This document shows, piece by piece, positions 43,118 through 51,388 of a stretch of DNA of 64,000 nucleotides (the first letter of the stretch is position 1; the number at the start of each line of letters is the position of its first letter). The DNA comes from Martinezella lusitana (lineage in GTDB: Bacteria; Pseudomonadota; Alphaproteobacteria; Rhizobiales; Rhizobiaceae). The stretch spans positions 19,482 to 83,481 of the forward strand of contig NZ_JACHBG010000026.1 in assembly GCF_014207095.1 (NCBI RefSeq), read 5' to 3'. Position numbers and translations under genes: made by a program. The notes beneath the pieces are model-generated. The model was given only the letters and a program-made list of their open reading frames with translations. It was not told where the DNA came from and made no database searches.

Positions 43118-43129
43118 ATGGCGGAAGAG
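43118..43129. repeat. candidate left attachment site (12-bp direct repeat of the tRNA-Ser 3' end)
   Basis: ATGGCGGAAGAG here is identical to 46179-46190, which holds the CCA end and the last 8 bases of the tRNA-Ser gene. The two copies bracket the integrase and its cargo, about 3.06 kb apart. The same 12 bases are also reading-frame codons (Met-Ala-Glu-Glu), so chance cannot be excluded. Confidence 0.45.
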
Positions 43130-43531
43130 ACCGTCGCAGCAATCGCGCTTGGCGCTGCTGTTTTAACGCGGATCAAAGACCCTGCCATGAGAGAGGTAGC
43201 TATACGCAACGCGCTTACTGCGGCGTCGAGCTGCCCGCATCAGGGCATCCGCTCCGCCATTTTACCGTTAGACGCGGAGACGTGGAAGGAAAGGGACGAT
43301 CCCGTCACCAGGCCGCGCTACAGCATGAGGCGCATGCGGCAGGAGATCACCAAGGCGGAAGAACGTGGGCGCCTCGCGGAGCGCGAGCGGTGTGCCAAGA
43401 TCGCCGAGGGTGACGCGCGAGATTTCGACTTCCAGCGTGCTCTTGCGGATGGTGACGATATCAGCCACGGCATGGCCAGTGCTCAACTCGAAATCGCTAG
43501 GCGCATTCGGGAGAATGGGGACGGCAAGTGA
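43118..43531 (+). CDS. small phage-like hypothetical protein
   Basis: An unrecognised protein of about 137 residues. The C-terminal half is a charged helix with EERGRLAERERCAKIAEGDA, a pattern seen in many small rhizobial prophage proteins, so a phage origin is likely. The first ATG inside the proposed island is at 43118, within the attachment repeat itself. In-frame ATGs at 43100 and 43115 are alternatives, and 43100 would extend into flanking host DNA. Its stop overlaps the next start (TGATG), which suggests an operon of small genes. Confidence 0.55.
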   Translation: MAEETVAAIALGAAVLTRIKDPAMREVAIRNALTAASSCPHQGIRSAILPLDAETWKERDDPVTRPRYSMRRMRQEITKAEERGRLAERERCAKIAEGDARDFDFQRALADGDDISHGMASAQLEIARRIRENGDGK

Positions 43532-43797
43532 TGGACGATCCGCGTGAACTACCACGATACGGCAACAATAACCCGCTTTATTCTCAGGCTGCGGCTTGGG
43601 ACGGCCACAGATCTGTGCGCCTTGCAGTAGAAAACCTTGGGTTTTCTACGACGGTATATTCATATGGGTTGGGATACGACGAGCTAACGGAAGCCGCCGA
43701 GCGTATCGCATTGCTCTGGAACCTTCACCTCGGCCAAACCAACGTCGAACTGCGAGCCGCCCTCTCAGCAAAAGTGGAGGGCGGCTGTGACCAGTGA
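43531..43797 (+). CDS. small hypothetical protein, phage-like operon
   Basis: An 88-residue soluble protein that I do not recognise. It reads as mixed alpha/beta with an aromatic-rich middle (STTVYSYGLGYDELTEAAER). The ATG at 43531 overlaps the preceding stop and its own end overlaps the next gene by 11 bases. This tight packing is typical of phage early operons. Base composition is close to the host. Confidence 0.6.
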   Translation: MDDPRELPRYGNNNPLYSQAAAWDGHRSVRLAVENLGFSTTVYSYGLGYDELTEAAERIALLWNLHLGQTNVELRAALSAKVEGGCDQ

Positions 43798-43996
43798 TGA
43801 CCGTATAATCCGCGACTATTTGCAGGCCGCCCATAATAGGGGTGGTTCCTTTGAGATGGCGATGGGCATGCTTGTCCAGCGCATCATGGTTCTCGAAGAC
43901 AGACTGCAGCGCGCCAGGATCAGCTTTGACGCAGATCCGGTCATCGTCAAGTTGGAACGCGAGGCACTGTGGATGACAAAGTTAGTCCAATCCTAA
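43787..43996 (+). CDS. small hypothetical protein, phage-like operon
   Basis: A 69-residue protein starting with GTG at 43787, overlapping the previous gene by 11 bases. It is helical and moderately charged (MGMLVQRIMVLEDRLQRAR could form a short coiled coil). No family recognised. It is convergent with the AT-rich membrane protein gene, and the two ends overlap by 4 bases (43993-43996). Confidence 0.55.
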   Translation: MTSDDRIIRDYLQAAHNRGGSFEMAMGMLVQRIMVLEDRLQRARISFDADPVIVKLEREALWMTKLVQS

Positions 43997-44667
43997 AAGA
44001 GGCTCACGATTTTATCGACTACCGAACCGCCGAACTTTCCGATGACGATGCCAATGATACCGGAAATTAAACCGGTGATGACGGCGAGCGCAATTTTATC
44101 GTTATTTTTCCTGAAAAAACCCTCTACCGGCCTATGATAGACAGTTTTTCTAAAGAAAACAGCATATGCCATCCAAATATTACCTAATAAAAACATCAAA
44201 AAATATAATAGAAAAATGGCTCTGATCGCATAAATAGCGTGTTGATTTACAATTATTAATTCCTCTATCCACTTCCCAAGAAATGCATACGTCACGAATA
44301 TTAACAAATATGGGAATTTGAATATTTTCAGGCCGGCGAGCTTATCTAGTGCAGACTTATAGTTGATCAAATCCTCATAAATGGATTTGGCCAAGCTGGC
44401 GCCGTTTGGTGCATTGTGCCTAGGCGAAACGCTAGACCATCCGCTCTCAAATGAAATCCACACTTCGTCCAGATAAATCGTAGGACGCCCTGCAAGAAGC
44501 GCCTTGTGTGTCTTTATGTCATCAAGGCTTTCGAACTCTATACTTCTAGTCTTTGCGGTTACGTTTTGTATTCCCTTCGATTCAAGTATTTTTATAAGAT
44601 CGTCTACTGATATGGATATAAGCCCGAGTTCATGTCGAATATTTTCGTGTGAGACATCCCTGACCAT
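43993..44667 (-). CDS. AT-rich membrane protein of unknown function, island cargo
   Basis: A 224-residue protein with a soluble N-terminal half (about 110 residues, with an acidic ISVDDLIKILESKGIQ start) and about three hydrophobic segments: FPYLLIFVTYAFLG, YAIRAIFLLYFLMFLLGNIWMAY and LAVITGLISGIIGIVIGKFG, the last rich in glycine. No known family is recognised. The coding sequence is strikingly A/T-rich with many ATA, AAT and TTA codons, unlike every neighbour. That marks foreign origin, next to the integrase. It is a plausible accessory or defence-type cargo gene, by position only. Confidence 0.7.
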   Translation of the reverse strand: MVRDVSHENIRHELGLISISVDDLIKILESKGIQNVTAKTRSIEFESLDDIKTHKALLAGRPTIYLDEVWISFESGWSSVSPRHNAPNGASLAKSIYEDLINYKSALDKLAGLKIFKFPYLLIFVTYAFLGKWIEELIIVNQHAIYAIRAIFLLYFLMFLLGNIWMAYAVFFRKTVYHRPVEGFFRKNNDKIALAVITGLISGIIGIVIGKFGGSVVDKIVSLF

Positions 44668-44747
44668 TTAGACCTCAGTTAAAAAAAGCTCCGAAAGAAA
44701 CTAATAGCTCTTCTTTATTTCGATTCATCGAAGTTAAGAATAGCTGG

Positions 44748-46010
44748 CTACGCAGCTTTCTTCAAAATCTTCCGCGGCCGATCCAGCAGCTCTTTAGGTG
44801 AGGGCGCCCCTTCCAGGATCAAATTGGCCCAGATCTGCGAAAGCTCGACGCGCCGATCGATGTGCTCCGCACGATCGTAGGCAGCCTTGACCTTGTTCTT
44901 CGGCACGTGGGCCAGCATCAGCTCGATGATAGCCTCATCGTCACGGTACAGCGTGTTCATGACCGTGCTGAATGTCGAGCGCCAGCCATGCGGCACGTGC
45001 CGATGGTGGTATCCCGCCCGATTCAGCATGTAGCCGATCGCATTGGGAGACATCGCTTTGTGCGCGTGCCTGGCGTTGGGGAATACAAACGGTCCTTTGC
45101 CGGTAATCGACCGAACTGTCTCGATGATCTCGATCGCCTGCCACGGCAGAGGAATGAGATGGTCTCGGTCCGGATCATCCTTGTATTCCTTCCGCAGCTT
45201 CATCCGTGCGGCAGGGATCTCCCAGATGGGGAGATTATGCCCGAGATCGTTAAACTCGTGCCATGGTGTCGTGGCCAGCGTGCCAGGTCGAGCCGCAGTG
45301 ATCGCCAGGAGCCGGTGCGCCAGTTTTGTGACGGGATGCGCTGGCTCCTCTTCGACAGCCTTCAGCATTTGGCGCGCCTCTTCGAGACCGACGACGGCCG
45401 GCTGCTTGCCTCTCTTCCGCGGCGCCATGGCCCCTTGGACAATCGCCGCTGGGTCAGTGTTTGCCCGCCCGCTGCTGATCGCGTAGACAAAGACCGCCGA
45501 TATTCGCTGGCGAACACGCCGGGCTTTCTCCTTCGCGTCTCTCTTCTCCATTATGCGAATGACGGCCAGCACGTTGGCCGGCGTGATATCGTTCATCGCC
45601 AATGAACCGAGGTAGGGAAACACCTCTTTCTCGAGACTGTCGAGAACATCCTGGGCGTGGATTTCCACCCATTGCGGTTTCTGCAGTTCATGCCACTCCC
45701 GCGCCAGGACTTCGAAGGTGTCTGCTTGCGAGGCTTTCGCGGAAATCTTCTCGATCTTTTTGAGCGCGTTCGGATCACGACCGCTCTTCAACACTTGTTT
45801 GGCTTGATCCCGAGCGGCGCGCGCGTCGACCAACGACATTTCCGGATAGGTGCCGATCGAGAGCAACTTTTCTTTGTCGCTGAAGCGGTATTTCATCCGC
45901 CACATTTTGCCGCCGGCAGTGCTTACGAAAAGAAATAGCCCACCTGAGTCGAAAAGCTTGTATGCTTTCTCCTGCGCCTTGGCCTTCTTGATTTGTGTGT
46001 CAGTGAGCAT
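44748..46010 (-). CDS. tyrosine-type site-specific integrase (P4/DUF4102 type)
   Basis: A 420-residue integrase that should insert and excise the island at the tRNA-Ser end. Residues 1-85 form the DUF4102 arm-binding domain (LTDTQIKKAKAQEKAYKLFD). The catalytic domain has Arg241 (ITAARPGTL), His341-x-x-Arg344 (HGWRSTF), His368 (LAHVP) and the nucleophile Tyr378 (AAYDR), all intact. ATG at 46010 follows GGGATGGGG; an upstream GTG/ATG at 46034 is less likely. It lies 169 bases from the tRNA 3' end on the same strand, the standard arrangement. Confidence 0.93.
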   Translation of the reverse strand: MLTDTQIKKAKAQEKAYKLFDSGGLFLFVSTAGGKMWRMKYRFSDKEKLLSIGTYPEMSLVDARAARDQAKQVLKSGRDPNALKKIEKISAKASQADTFEVLAREWHELQKPQWVEIHAQDVLDSLEKEVFPYLGSLAMNDITPANVLAVIRIMEKRDAKEKARRVRQRISAVFVYAISSGRANTDPAAIVQGAMAPRKRGKQPAVVGLEEARQMLKAVEEEPAHPVTKLAHRLLAITAARPGTLATTPWHEFNDLGHNLPIWEIPAARMKLRKEYKDDPDRDHLIPLPWQAIEIIETVRSITGKGPFVFPNARHAHKAMSPNAIGYMLNRAGYHHRHVPHGWRSTFSTVMNTLYRDDEAIIELMLAHVPKNKVKAAYDRAEHIDRRVELSQIWANLILEGAPSPKELLDRPRKILKKAA

Positions 46011-46025
46011 ACCCCATCCCGCCCA

Positions 46026-46068
46026 TACCCCCAAAATTCTCGGCCTGTACCCCCAACTCTACCCCCAA
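46026..46068. repeat. three TACCCCCAA iterons, candidate integrase arm sites
   Basis: TACCCCCAA occurs at 46026-46034, 46048-46056 and 46060-46068, between the integrase start and the attachment site. Short direct repeats here are expected arm-type sites for the integrase N-terminal domain, and they could also autoregulate its promoter. Confidence 0.6.
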
Positions 46069-46178
46069 AACACTGAGCTTGGGTGGTTAGGGGTGGAAAG
46101 GCCGGGTAAGAGTGAGCCGTAAAATACGTTGGAAATCAAGGCCCTTTGGGCATGTATGGACATGTTTGGTAAGGGCGC

Positions 46179-46190
46179 ATGGCGGAAGAG
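46179..46190. repeat. candidate right attachment site within tRNA-Ser
   Basis: The second copy of ATGGCGGAAGAG covers the CCA end and the 3' acceptor strand of tRNA-Ser. The tRNA remains complete, as expected when the element restores the 3' end. Confidence 0.45.
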
Positions 46191-46269
46191 GTGGGATTCG
46201 AACCCACGGTACGGTTTCCCGCACGCCGGTTTTCAAGACCGGTTCCTTAAACCACTCGGACACTCTTCC
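46180..46269 (-). tRNA. tRNA-Ser (anticodon TGA)
   Basis: The minus strand folds as a 90-base class II tRNA with encoded CCA. The acceptor arms GGAAGAG / CTCTTCC, the T-loop GGTTCGAATCC, a long variable arm and the anticodon loop CTTGAAA all fit serine. The anticodon TGA is at 46233-46235. It reads the UCN codons, mainly UCA. Its 3' end is the integration target of the adjacent integrase. Confidence 0.95.
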
Positions 46270-46471
46270 TGTCATAGCGGCGCAGCGCTTTATGAAAGTG
46301 GTTGGCTCGCTTTACCGCTATTCGGGCGGGAGCGTCAACCGGGCTGGAGCGCATATGCTGCAACCAAATGCAAAGGAGATGGACCGCTTCCGATAATTCG
46401 TCCCCTTATGCAAGAAGCAGGTCACCCGATTGTCGCCCAAAAGGGAGGCTCGAAAGCCGCTGAAGCGCCTG

Positions 46472-47668
46472 TCAGGCCTTCACCGGCTTCGCGGATTGTG
46501 CAGCCCGCGTGCCGAGCAGGACCAGTGGGATGGCAACTGCATAAATGGCGACGACGGAGAGCCAGATGGCGCCTGGCCAATCCTTTTGGACGAGGAAATA
46601 GAATGTGGAGAACGCCAGCGGGCTGATGATCGTGGCAAGGCTGATGGCTGAGGTCAGCACGCCCTGCAGCTGACCCTGGCGGGTTTGATCGACCTGCCGT
46701 GTCGCGAGAGCCTGGAATGCCGGTGAACCGACCCCTGCAAGCGCGAAAATCGGCATGATGGCAAAGATCACCCAGCCCTGACTGGCGAAAGCCATGGCGA
46801 CGAGCGCAATACACGCGCAGGTGATCCCTGCGACGACGGCCCAGCGTTCGCCGAGCAGCTTCGTCGCAGGGCCAGGCAGGAATATCTGCACCAGCGTTTG
46901 ACAGACGCCGAATGCGCCAAGCGAGAGGCCGATCCAGAGACCGTTCCATCGGAACGTATCGAAGCCCCACAGCGCCCAGCACGTGCCGTAGGCTTCGCCC
47001 GTCGCGCTCAGGATAAAATAGACAAGGACAATCGGCATCAGCCCTTTCATCGAGAAAACCCAGCGCAGCGGCCGAAGCGGATTGAATGCGGCGAGATCGA
47101 TCTTCCGACCTGACGGTGTGCGGGATTCGGGGAGGACGAACAGGGCTATGAGCAAATTGCAGCCGTTCAGGACTGCGGCGGCAATGAAGGGAAGCCTCAG
47201 CCAATAATCGCCAAGCAATCCGCCGAGAACCGGTCCGACAATGAACCCGACACCGAACATTGCACTGAGAAGTCCGAACCTGCGGGCCCTTTTGTCTTCC
47301 GGCGAGATGTCGGTGATGTAGGCCGTCGCCACAGAGACATTCGCGCTCGTCAGGCCGGCGATGGCTCGACCGAGCAACAGCATCCAAAGCTGCGGAGCGA
47401 ACGCCATGATGACATAGTTGACGGCAGCGCCCGCCAGCGAAACGAGCAGTACGGGTCTGCGGCCGAGATTGTCGCTGAGCGAACCGAGCACGGGCGCGAA
47501 GACGAACTGCATCGCGGCATAGAGCGCAGTCATGACGCCGATATAGGGCGCGATGTTCTGGCTACGGGTCACTTCCTCGAGAAGCCTCGGAAGAATTGGG
47601 AAGATGAGGCTTATGCCGATTGCATCGAGGCAGATGGCGGCAAAGATGACGATAAGGGGCTTGTTCAT
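46472..47668 (-). CDS. TetA-like MFS drug efflux transporter
   Basis: A 398-residue, 12-helix major facilitator antiporter. It follows the tetracycline efflux family closely: helix 1 PLIVIFAAICLDAIGISLIFPILP, loop 2-3 GSLSDNLGRRPVLLVSLAGAAV, helix 5 FGVGFIVGPVLGGLLGDY and RQVDQTRQGQLQGVL. The native substrate may be another compound, since chromosomal homologues are widespread. ATG at 47668 lies 8 bases after the oxidoreductase stop, so the two genes form an operon likely controlled by the divergent TetR. Base composition is like the host. Confidence 0.85.
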   Translation of the reverse strand: MNKPLIVIFAAICLDAIGISLIFPILPRLLEEVTRSQNIAPYIGVMTALYAAMQFVFAPVLGSLSDNLGRRPVLLVSLAGAAVNYVIMAFAPQLWMLLLGRAIAGLTSANVSVATAYITDISPEDKRARRFGLLSAMFGVGFIVGPVLGGLLGDYWLRLPFIAAAVLNGCNLLIALFVLPESRTPSGRKIDLAAFNPLRPLRWVFSMKGLMPIVLVYFILSATGEAYGTCWALWGFDTFRWNGLWIGLSLGAFGVCQTLVQIFLPGPATKLLGERWAVVAGITCACIALVAMAFASQGWVIFAIMPIFALAGVGSPAFQALATRQVDQTRQGQLQGVLTSAISLATIISPLAFSTFYFLVQKDWPGAIWLSVVAIYAVAIPLVLLGTRAAQSAKPVKA

Positions 47669-47676
47669 GGTCAACT

Positions 47677-48582
47677 TCAATCCAGGGAAATAACGAGCTT
47701 GCCCATGACGCGACCTCTGGCACTGACATCCTGTGCCAGTGCCGTCTGTTCAAGCGGGAAGGTCTGCTCGACATGCAGACGGAAAAGACCCTCTGAGCAA
47801 AGCCGAGCCACATCGGCAAAAATCAACTCCGGATTCTTCGGAGGGCCATGGGAAAACTTCGCGCCGTATTCCTCCGCCGAGAAATCGGCAACGGAGAGAA
47901 CCCGCGCGGCGTTGCCGACGATCGCGATCAGTTCCGGGATCACCCCGGAGCCCGCGAGATCGAGGGCAGCATCGACGCCATTTGGCGCGAGTTCCTTGAC
48001 GCGTTCCGCGAGCCCCGGTCCGTATGTCGTCGGGAGAGCGCCGAGATCGCGCAGATAGTCGTGTTTAGGTGTACTTGCCGTGCCGATGACGATGATCCCG
48101 CGCAGGCGAGCCAGCTGAACGACGGCCGAGCCTATTCCGCCCGCAGCACCGCTTACCAGTAGCGTTTGGCCGGATTCGATATCGACTTCGTCAAGAGCAC
48201 GCGTCGCCGTGTCGATGACGACAGGCAGCCCACTCGCAACCTCGAACGACATATCGTCCGGCTTGTGCGCCCAGTGGGTGAGAAGCGCATACTGAGCCAT
48301 CGTATTCTCGCCAAAGCCAAAAACGGCATCGCCGATCGAGACGTTCAAAACGCCTTCGCCAATCTCATCGACGATGCCGGACGCTTCGACGCCGAAGCCT
48401 GCGGGAAAGATCACGTCCTCGAAATCGCGATATCGCCCATCCCGGCGTTTCCAGTCGGAAGGATTGACGCCGGCCGCGCGGACAAGGATCCGCACCTGGC
48501 CTGGGCCGACATGCGGCTCATCAATCTCGACCACACGAACGACTTCGAGGCCGCCATATTCGTTGAACTGCGCTGCTTTCAT
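47677..48582 (-). CDS. NADP-dependent zinc-type alcohol dehydrogenase/quinone oxidoreductase family protein
   Basis: A 301-residue medium-chain dehydrogenase of the zinc-independent quinone oxidoreductase group. The N-terminal catalytic fold has AAGVNPSDWKRRDGRY, the central VEASGIVDEIGEGV, and the nucleotide site reads SGAAGGIGSAVVQLAR. The GAAGG-type loop fits NADPH use, and zinc ligands are absent. It is the first gene of the operon with the TetA-like pump and diverges from tetR. It may reduce the toxic compound that the pump exports. Confidence 0.9.
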   Translation of the reverse strand: MKAAQFNEYGGLEVVRVVEIDEPHVGPGQVRILVRAAGVNPSDWKRRDGRYRDFEDVIFPAGFGVEASGIVDEIGEGVLNVSIGDAVFGFGENTMAQYALLTHWAHKPDDMSFEVASGLPVVIDTATRALDEVDIESGQTLLVSGAAGGIGSAVVQLARLRGIIVIGTASTPKHDYLRDLGALPTTYGPGLAERVKELAPNGVDAALDLAGSGVIPELIAIVGNAARVLSVADFSAEEYGAKFSHGPPKNPELIFADVARLCSEGLFRLHVEQTFPLEQTALAQDVSARGRVMGKLVISLD

Positions 48583-48626
48583 GTTTCACTCCTTTCGGCG
48601 TGCCGCCCGCAAGGTCGGGCGGATTA

Positions 48627-48714
48627 ATTCGTATCGAATACAAAAATATATCGAGTACATATTTCGATACGACCGAAGAAAGTGTTCGTCAACATGGAAT
48701 GTGTACTCAGTACA
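48627..48714. promoter_or_regulatory. cluster of three palindromes, candidate TetR operators
   Basis: In the divergent gap there are ATTCG-TAT-CGAAT (48627-48639), TATCGA-N9-TCGATA (48649-48669) and TGTACT-C-AGTACA (48702-48714). All three are perfect inverted repeats, and the whole stretch is A/T-rich. They are well placed to control both the oxidoreductase-pump operon and tetR. Confidence 0.55.
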
Positions 48715-48737
48715 AAAAATCTGCTATCGACGTCGGC

Positions 48738-49376
48738 ATGACAACGACAACCGATCGACGAACCCGTAAGCGTCTTGCCACACGGCAAAACATCTCCAAT
48801 GTCGCGACCCGCCTCTTTCTCGAGCGTGGCTTCGATCATGTGACGGTGGATGAAATCGCTACTGCCGCGGATGTCGGGCGGATGACGGTCTTCAATCACT
48901 TCCCCCGGAAGGAAGACATGTTCTTCGACCGCGACGAGGAGGCGAGGGAGATGCTGCGTGACGTCTTGCAGCAACGCGACGAAAGCATCGCGCCCATCGA
49001 GGCATACCGTCTGCTCGCGCATCGGCTTGTTGCGGAACAGCATCCTGCCGTCAATTTCTCCGCTCGCAGCCAAGGATTTATCGAGACGATAGAGGGAAGC
49101 GAAACCCTCAAGGCCCGGGTAAGGGCGATCCGCGACGAGATCGCTCATGTCGTGATGACGGCGCTAGCGGAAAGTGCAGGGCAACAACCCGACGATCCCG
49201 ATGCCAAACTGGCCGCGAGCCTGCTTCTGGCAACATGGACCGTGGCTTTCATCCAGGCGCACCAGACGTTTCGCCAGAAGCGCGATACCAATCGCGCGAC
49301 GGATGCATTTCTCGCCGTCATCGACAAAGGGGCGGTGGGCCAGAAAGCCGCCCTGTCCGGCACGGCCTACGCCTGA
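48738..49376 (+). CDS. TetR-family transcriptional regulator
   Basis: A 212-residue regulator. The HTH is near residues 20-60 (ISNVATRLFLERGFDHVTVD, then EIATAADVGRMTVFNHFPRKEDM), the usual TetR start ending in the 'FxHFpsKe' motif. The C-terminal ligand domain is not diagnostic. ATG at 48738 is chosen because the family begins shortly before the helix; the frame upstream runs through the operator region. It diverges from the oxidoreductase-pump operon and most likely represses it. Confidence 0.9.
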   Translation: MTTTTDRRTRKRLATRQNISNVATRLFLERGFDHVTVDEIATAADVGRMTVFNHFPRKEDMFFDRDEEAREMLRDVLQQRDESIAPIEAYRLLAHRLVAEQHPAVNFSARSQGFIETIEGSETLKARVRAIRDEIAHVVMTALAESAGQQPDDPDAKLAASLLLATWTVAFIQAHQTFRQKRDTNRATDAFLAVIDKGAVGQKAALSGTAYA

Positions 49377-49555
49377 TGGCTCAATACGCGCAATGCGTGT
49401 TTTCGGCATGTGGTATTATTGACAAAAGATAAGCTACGCATATTGTTAGCTGGCTTCAGTCAGATTTGACCCCTGACCTGGCAAATGTGGCCCGATCGTC
49501 TCCAGCGATCGGGCCACTCCATTTCCCCATTTCGAACCCGCCGAACTACCAAACA

Positions 49556-50446
49556 CTACCTCCGATGTTGCATATGGCTGACTAGAGCACGCAGCTTGGG
49601 CGCCATATGGCGCCGGCTCGGATAGTACAGGTAAAAGCCGGAAAAACGTGGGCTGAAGCTTTCGAGAACGGCGACAAGCTCACCCCGTTCGATGCAGGGG
49701 CGAAAACTCTCCTCCATGCCAAAGGTAATTCCGGCGCCGGCTACGGCAAGCTTGGTCATCAATGCCATGTCGTTCGTGGTGATTTCCGGCGCGACGGCGA
49801 CGCTGAACTCCTTGCCATCCTCAGCGAATTCCCAACGGTATGGCGCTGCCCTGGGTGCGGGGCGCCAGCCTATACACCGGTGGGTGACAAGCTCGCCGGG
49901 ATGAACAGGTGCGCCGAAGCGTTGCAGGTATCGTGGCGAACAAACGGCCAGTTGCCGCTCATCGCCGGCAACAGGCACCGCAATCATGTCCTGCTCGATC
50001 ACCTCGCCAAGACGAACGCCCGCATCATAGCCCTCGGCAACGATGTCGAACTCCTCATCCGTGACAGTGATATCGAGCTGAACCTCCGGATTGGCCTCAG
50101 CGAAGCCTGTTAGGAAAGGCCCCGACAAAAATCGCTCCGCAATGGATGAAACAGCAAGGCGCAACTGCCCCCGTGGTGGCCCGCGCAGGTTTCCGGCAGC
50201 CTCAGTTGCCGCGCGCATTTCCGCAATCGCAGGCGCTATATCGCCAAAAAGTCTGTCGCCGGCCTCGGTAAGGCTGACGCTGCGGGTTGTACGCAGCACC
50301 AGCGCGATGCCGAGCGTCTCTTCCAGCCGCCTGATCGTCTGGCTCACCGCTGATCTTGTAACGCCCACGCGCTCTGCCGCCGCACGAAAACTTCGCTCCT
50401 CGGCAACGAGCGCAAACACAGCAAGTGCATTGAGGTCCGCTTCCAT
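49556..50446 (-). CDS. LysR-family transcriptional regulator
   Basis: A 296-residue LysR-type regulator with the N-terminal HTH (LVAEERSFRAAAERVGVTRSAVSQTIRRLE) and a substrate-binding domain that includes GYDAGVRLGEVIEQDM, a feature of the large CrgA/AaeR-like subgroup. It diverges from the SDR gene across 118 bases containing a T-N11-A palindrome, so it probably regulates that dehydrogenase. Confidence 0.93.
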   Translation of the reverse strand: MEADLNALAVFALVAEERSFRAAAERVGVTRSAVSQTIRRLEETLGIALVLRTTRSVSLTEAGDRLFGDIAPAIAEMRAATEAAGNLRGPPRGQLRLAVSSIAERFLSGPFLTGFAEANPEVQLDITVTDEEFDIVAEGYDAGVRLGEVIEQDMIAVPVAGDERQLAVCSPRYLQRFGAPVHPGELVTHRCIGWRPAPRAAPYRWEFAEDGKEFSVAVAPEITTNDMALMTKLAVAGAGITFGMEESFRPCIERGELVAVLESFSPRFSGFYLYYPSRRHMAPKLRALVSHMQHRR

Positions 50447-50461
50447 TGGTTAGTTCAGCTT

Positions 50462-50478
50462 TTCATTGAGGTAATGAA
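50462..50478. promoter_or_regulatory. LysR box (T-N11-A palindrome)
   Basis: TTCATT-GAGGT-AATGAA is a perfect inverted repeat 15 bases from the LysR start and about 85 bases from the SDR start, the standard placement for a LysR activation site. Confidence 0.6.
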
Positions 50479-50564
50479 TGATCGTCTTATCGCAACAATG
50501 AAACGGATCTACCTTCCTGGCAACTGCCGCGGCAATTCGAACAGCAATCGGGAAGGAAATGAAT

Positions 50565-51290
50565 ATGTCCCTCGACAAAGTCGTCCTCATCACCGGCGCC
50601 TCAAGCGGCATTGGCGCCGGAATTGCCCGAGAACTCGGGATGGCCGGAGCCAAGCTCATGCTCGGTGCCCGGCGTACGGATAGAATCGAAGCGCTGGCAA
50701 ACGAGATCCGCGAAAGCGGCGGAGAGGCGGCAACGCGGCGTCTCGATGTGACCGATCGCGTGGATGTGGCCGCCTTCGTCGAGGCGGCGCGGAGAAACTT
50801 CGGCCGCATCGACGTAATCGTCAACAATGCCGGCGTCATGCCGCTGTCGCTGATGGCGTCGTTGAAGGTCGACGAATGGGACCGGATGATCGACGTCAAC
50901 ATCAAGGGCGTGCTCTACGGCATCGCGGCTGTATTGCCCGAAATGACAGCCCGGGGCTCCGGCCACATTATCAACATCGCATCCATAGGCGCGCTGTCTG
51001 TTTCACCCACCGCCGCAGTCTATTGCGCTACCAAATATGCGGTGCGTGCCATCTCGGATGGCTTGCGGCAGGAGAACGAAAATATTCGCGTTACCTGCAT
51101 TCATCCCGGCGTGGTGGAAAGTGAGCTTGCTGACACGATCACCGATCCCGTCGCTGCGGAGATGATGAAGACCTATCGCTCCATTGCTCTCCAGCCCGAC
51201 GCGATCGGACGAGCGGTGCGCTACGCGATCGAACAGCCGGACGATGTCGACGTCAACGAGATCGTCATCCGGCCAACACGCACCCGATGA
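50565..51290 (+). CDS. short-chain dehydrogenase/reductase
   Basis: A 241-residue classical SDR oxidoreductase. The cofactor loop TGASSGIGAGIA, NNAGVMPLSLMA, the catalytic Ser in NIASIGALSVSPTA and the YxxxK motif YCATKYAVRA are all present. An Arg pair after the second strand (GARRTD) suggests NADPH. ATG at 50565 lies 6 bases after AAGGAA; a second ATG at 50559 abuts that site and is less likely. Probably activated by the divergent LysR regulator. Confidence 0.9.
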   Translation: MSLDKVVLITGASSGIGAGIARELGMAGAKLMLGARRTDRIEALANEIRESGGEAATRRLDVTDRVDVAAFVEAARRNFGRIDVIVNNAGVMPLSLMASLKVDEWDRMIDVNIKGVLYGIAAVLPEMTARGSGHIINIASIGALSVSPTAAVYCATKYAVRAISDGLRQENENIRVTCIHPGVVESELADTITDPVAAEMMKTYRSIALQPDAIGRAVRYAIEQPDDVDVNEIVIRPTRTR

Positions 51291-51388
51291 GGCGGAGGCA
51301 GCTACGAGCCGTCGCTTGGTTTGCTGTCAGTGCCGGGGCTCTTGTCCGCACAGCGCTCAGACTACCCATACAGAAAGGTCACGCTAAG

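Noticed and set aside
46472..47668. TetA-like pump as a recently acquired resistance gene
   Set aside because: Base composition matches the host, there are no IS or integron remnants beside it, and chromosomal homologues are common.
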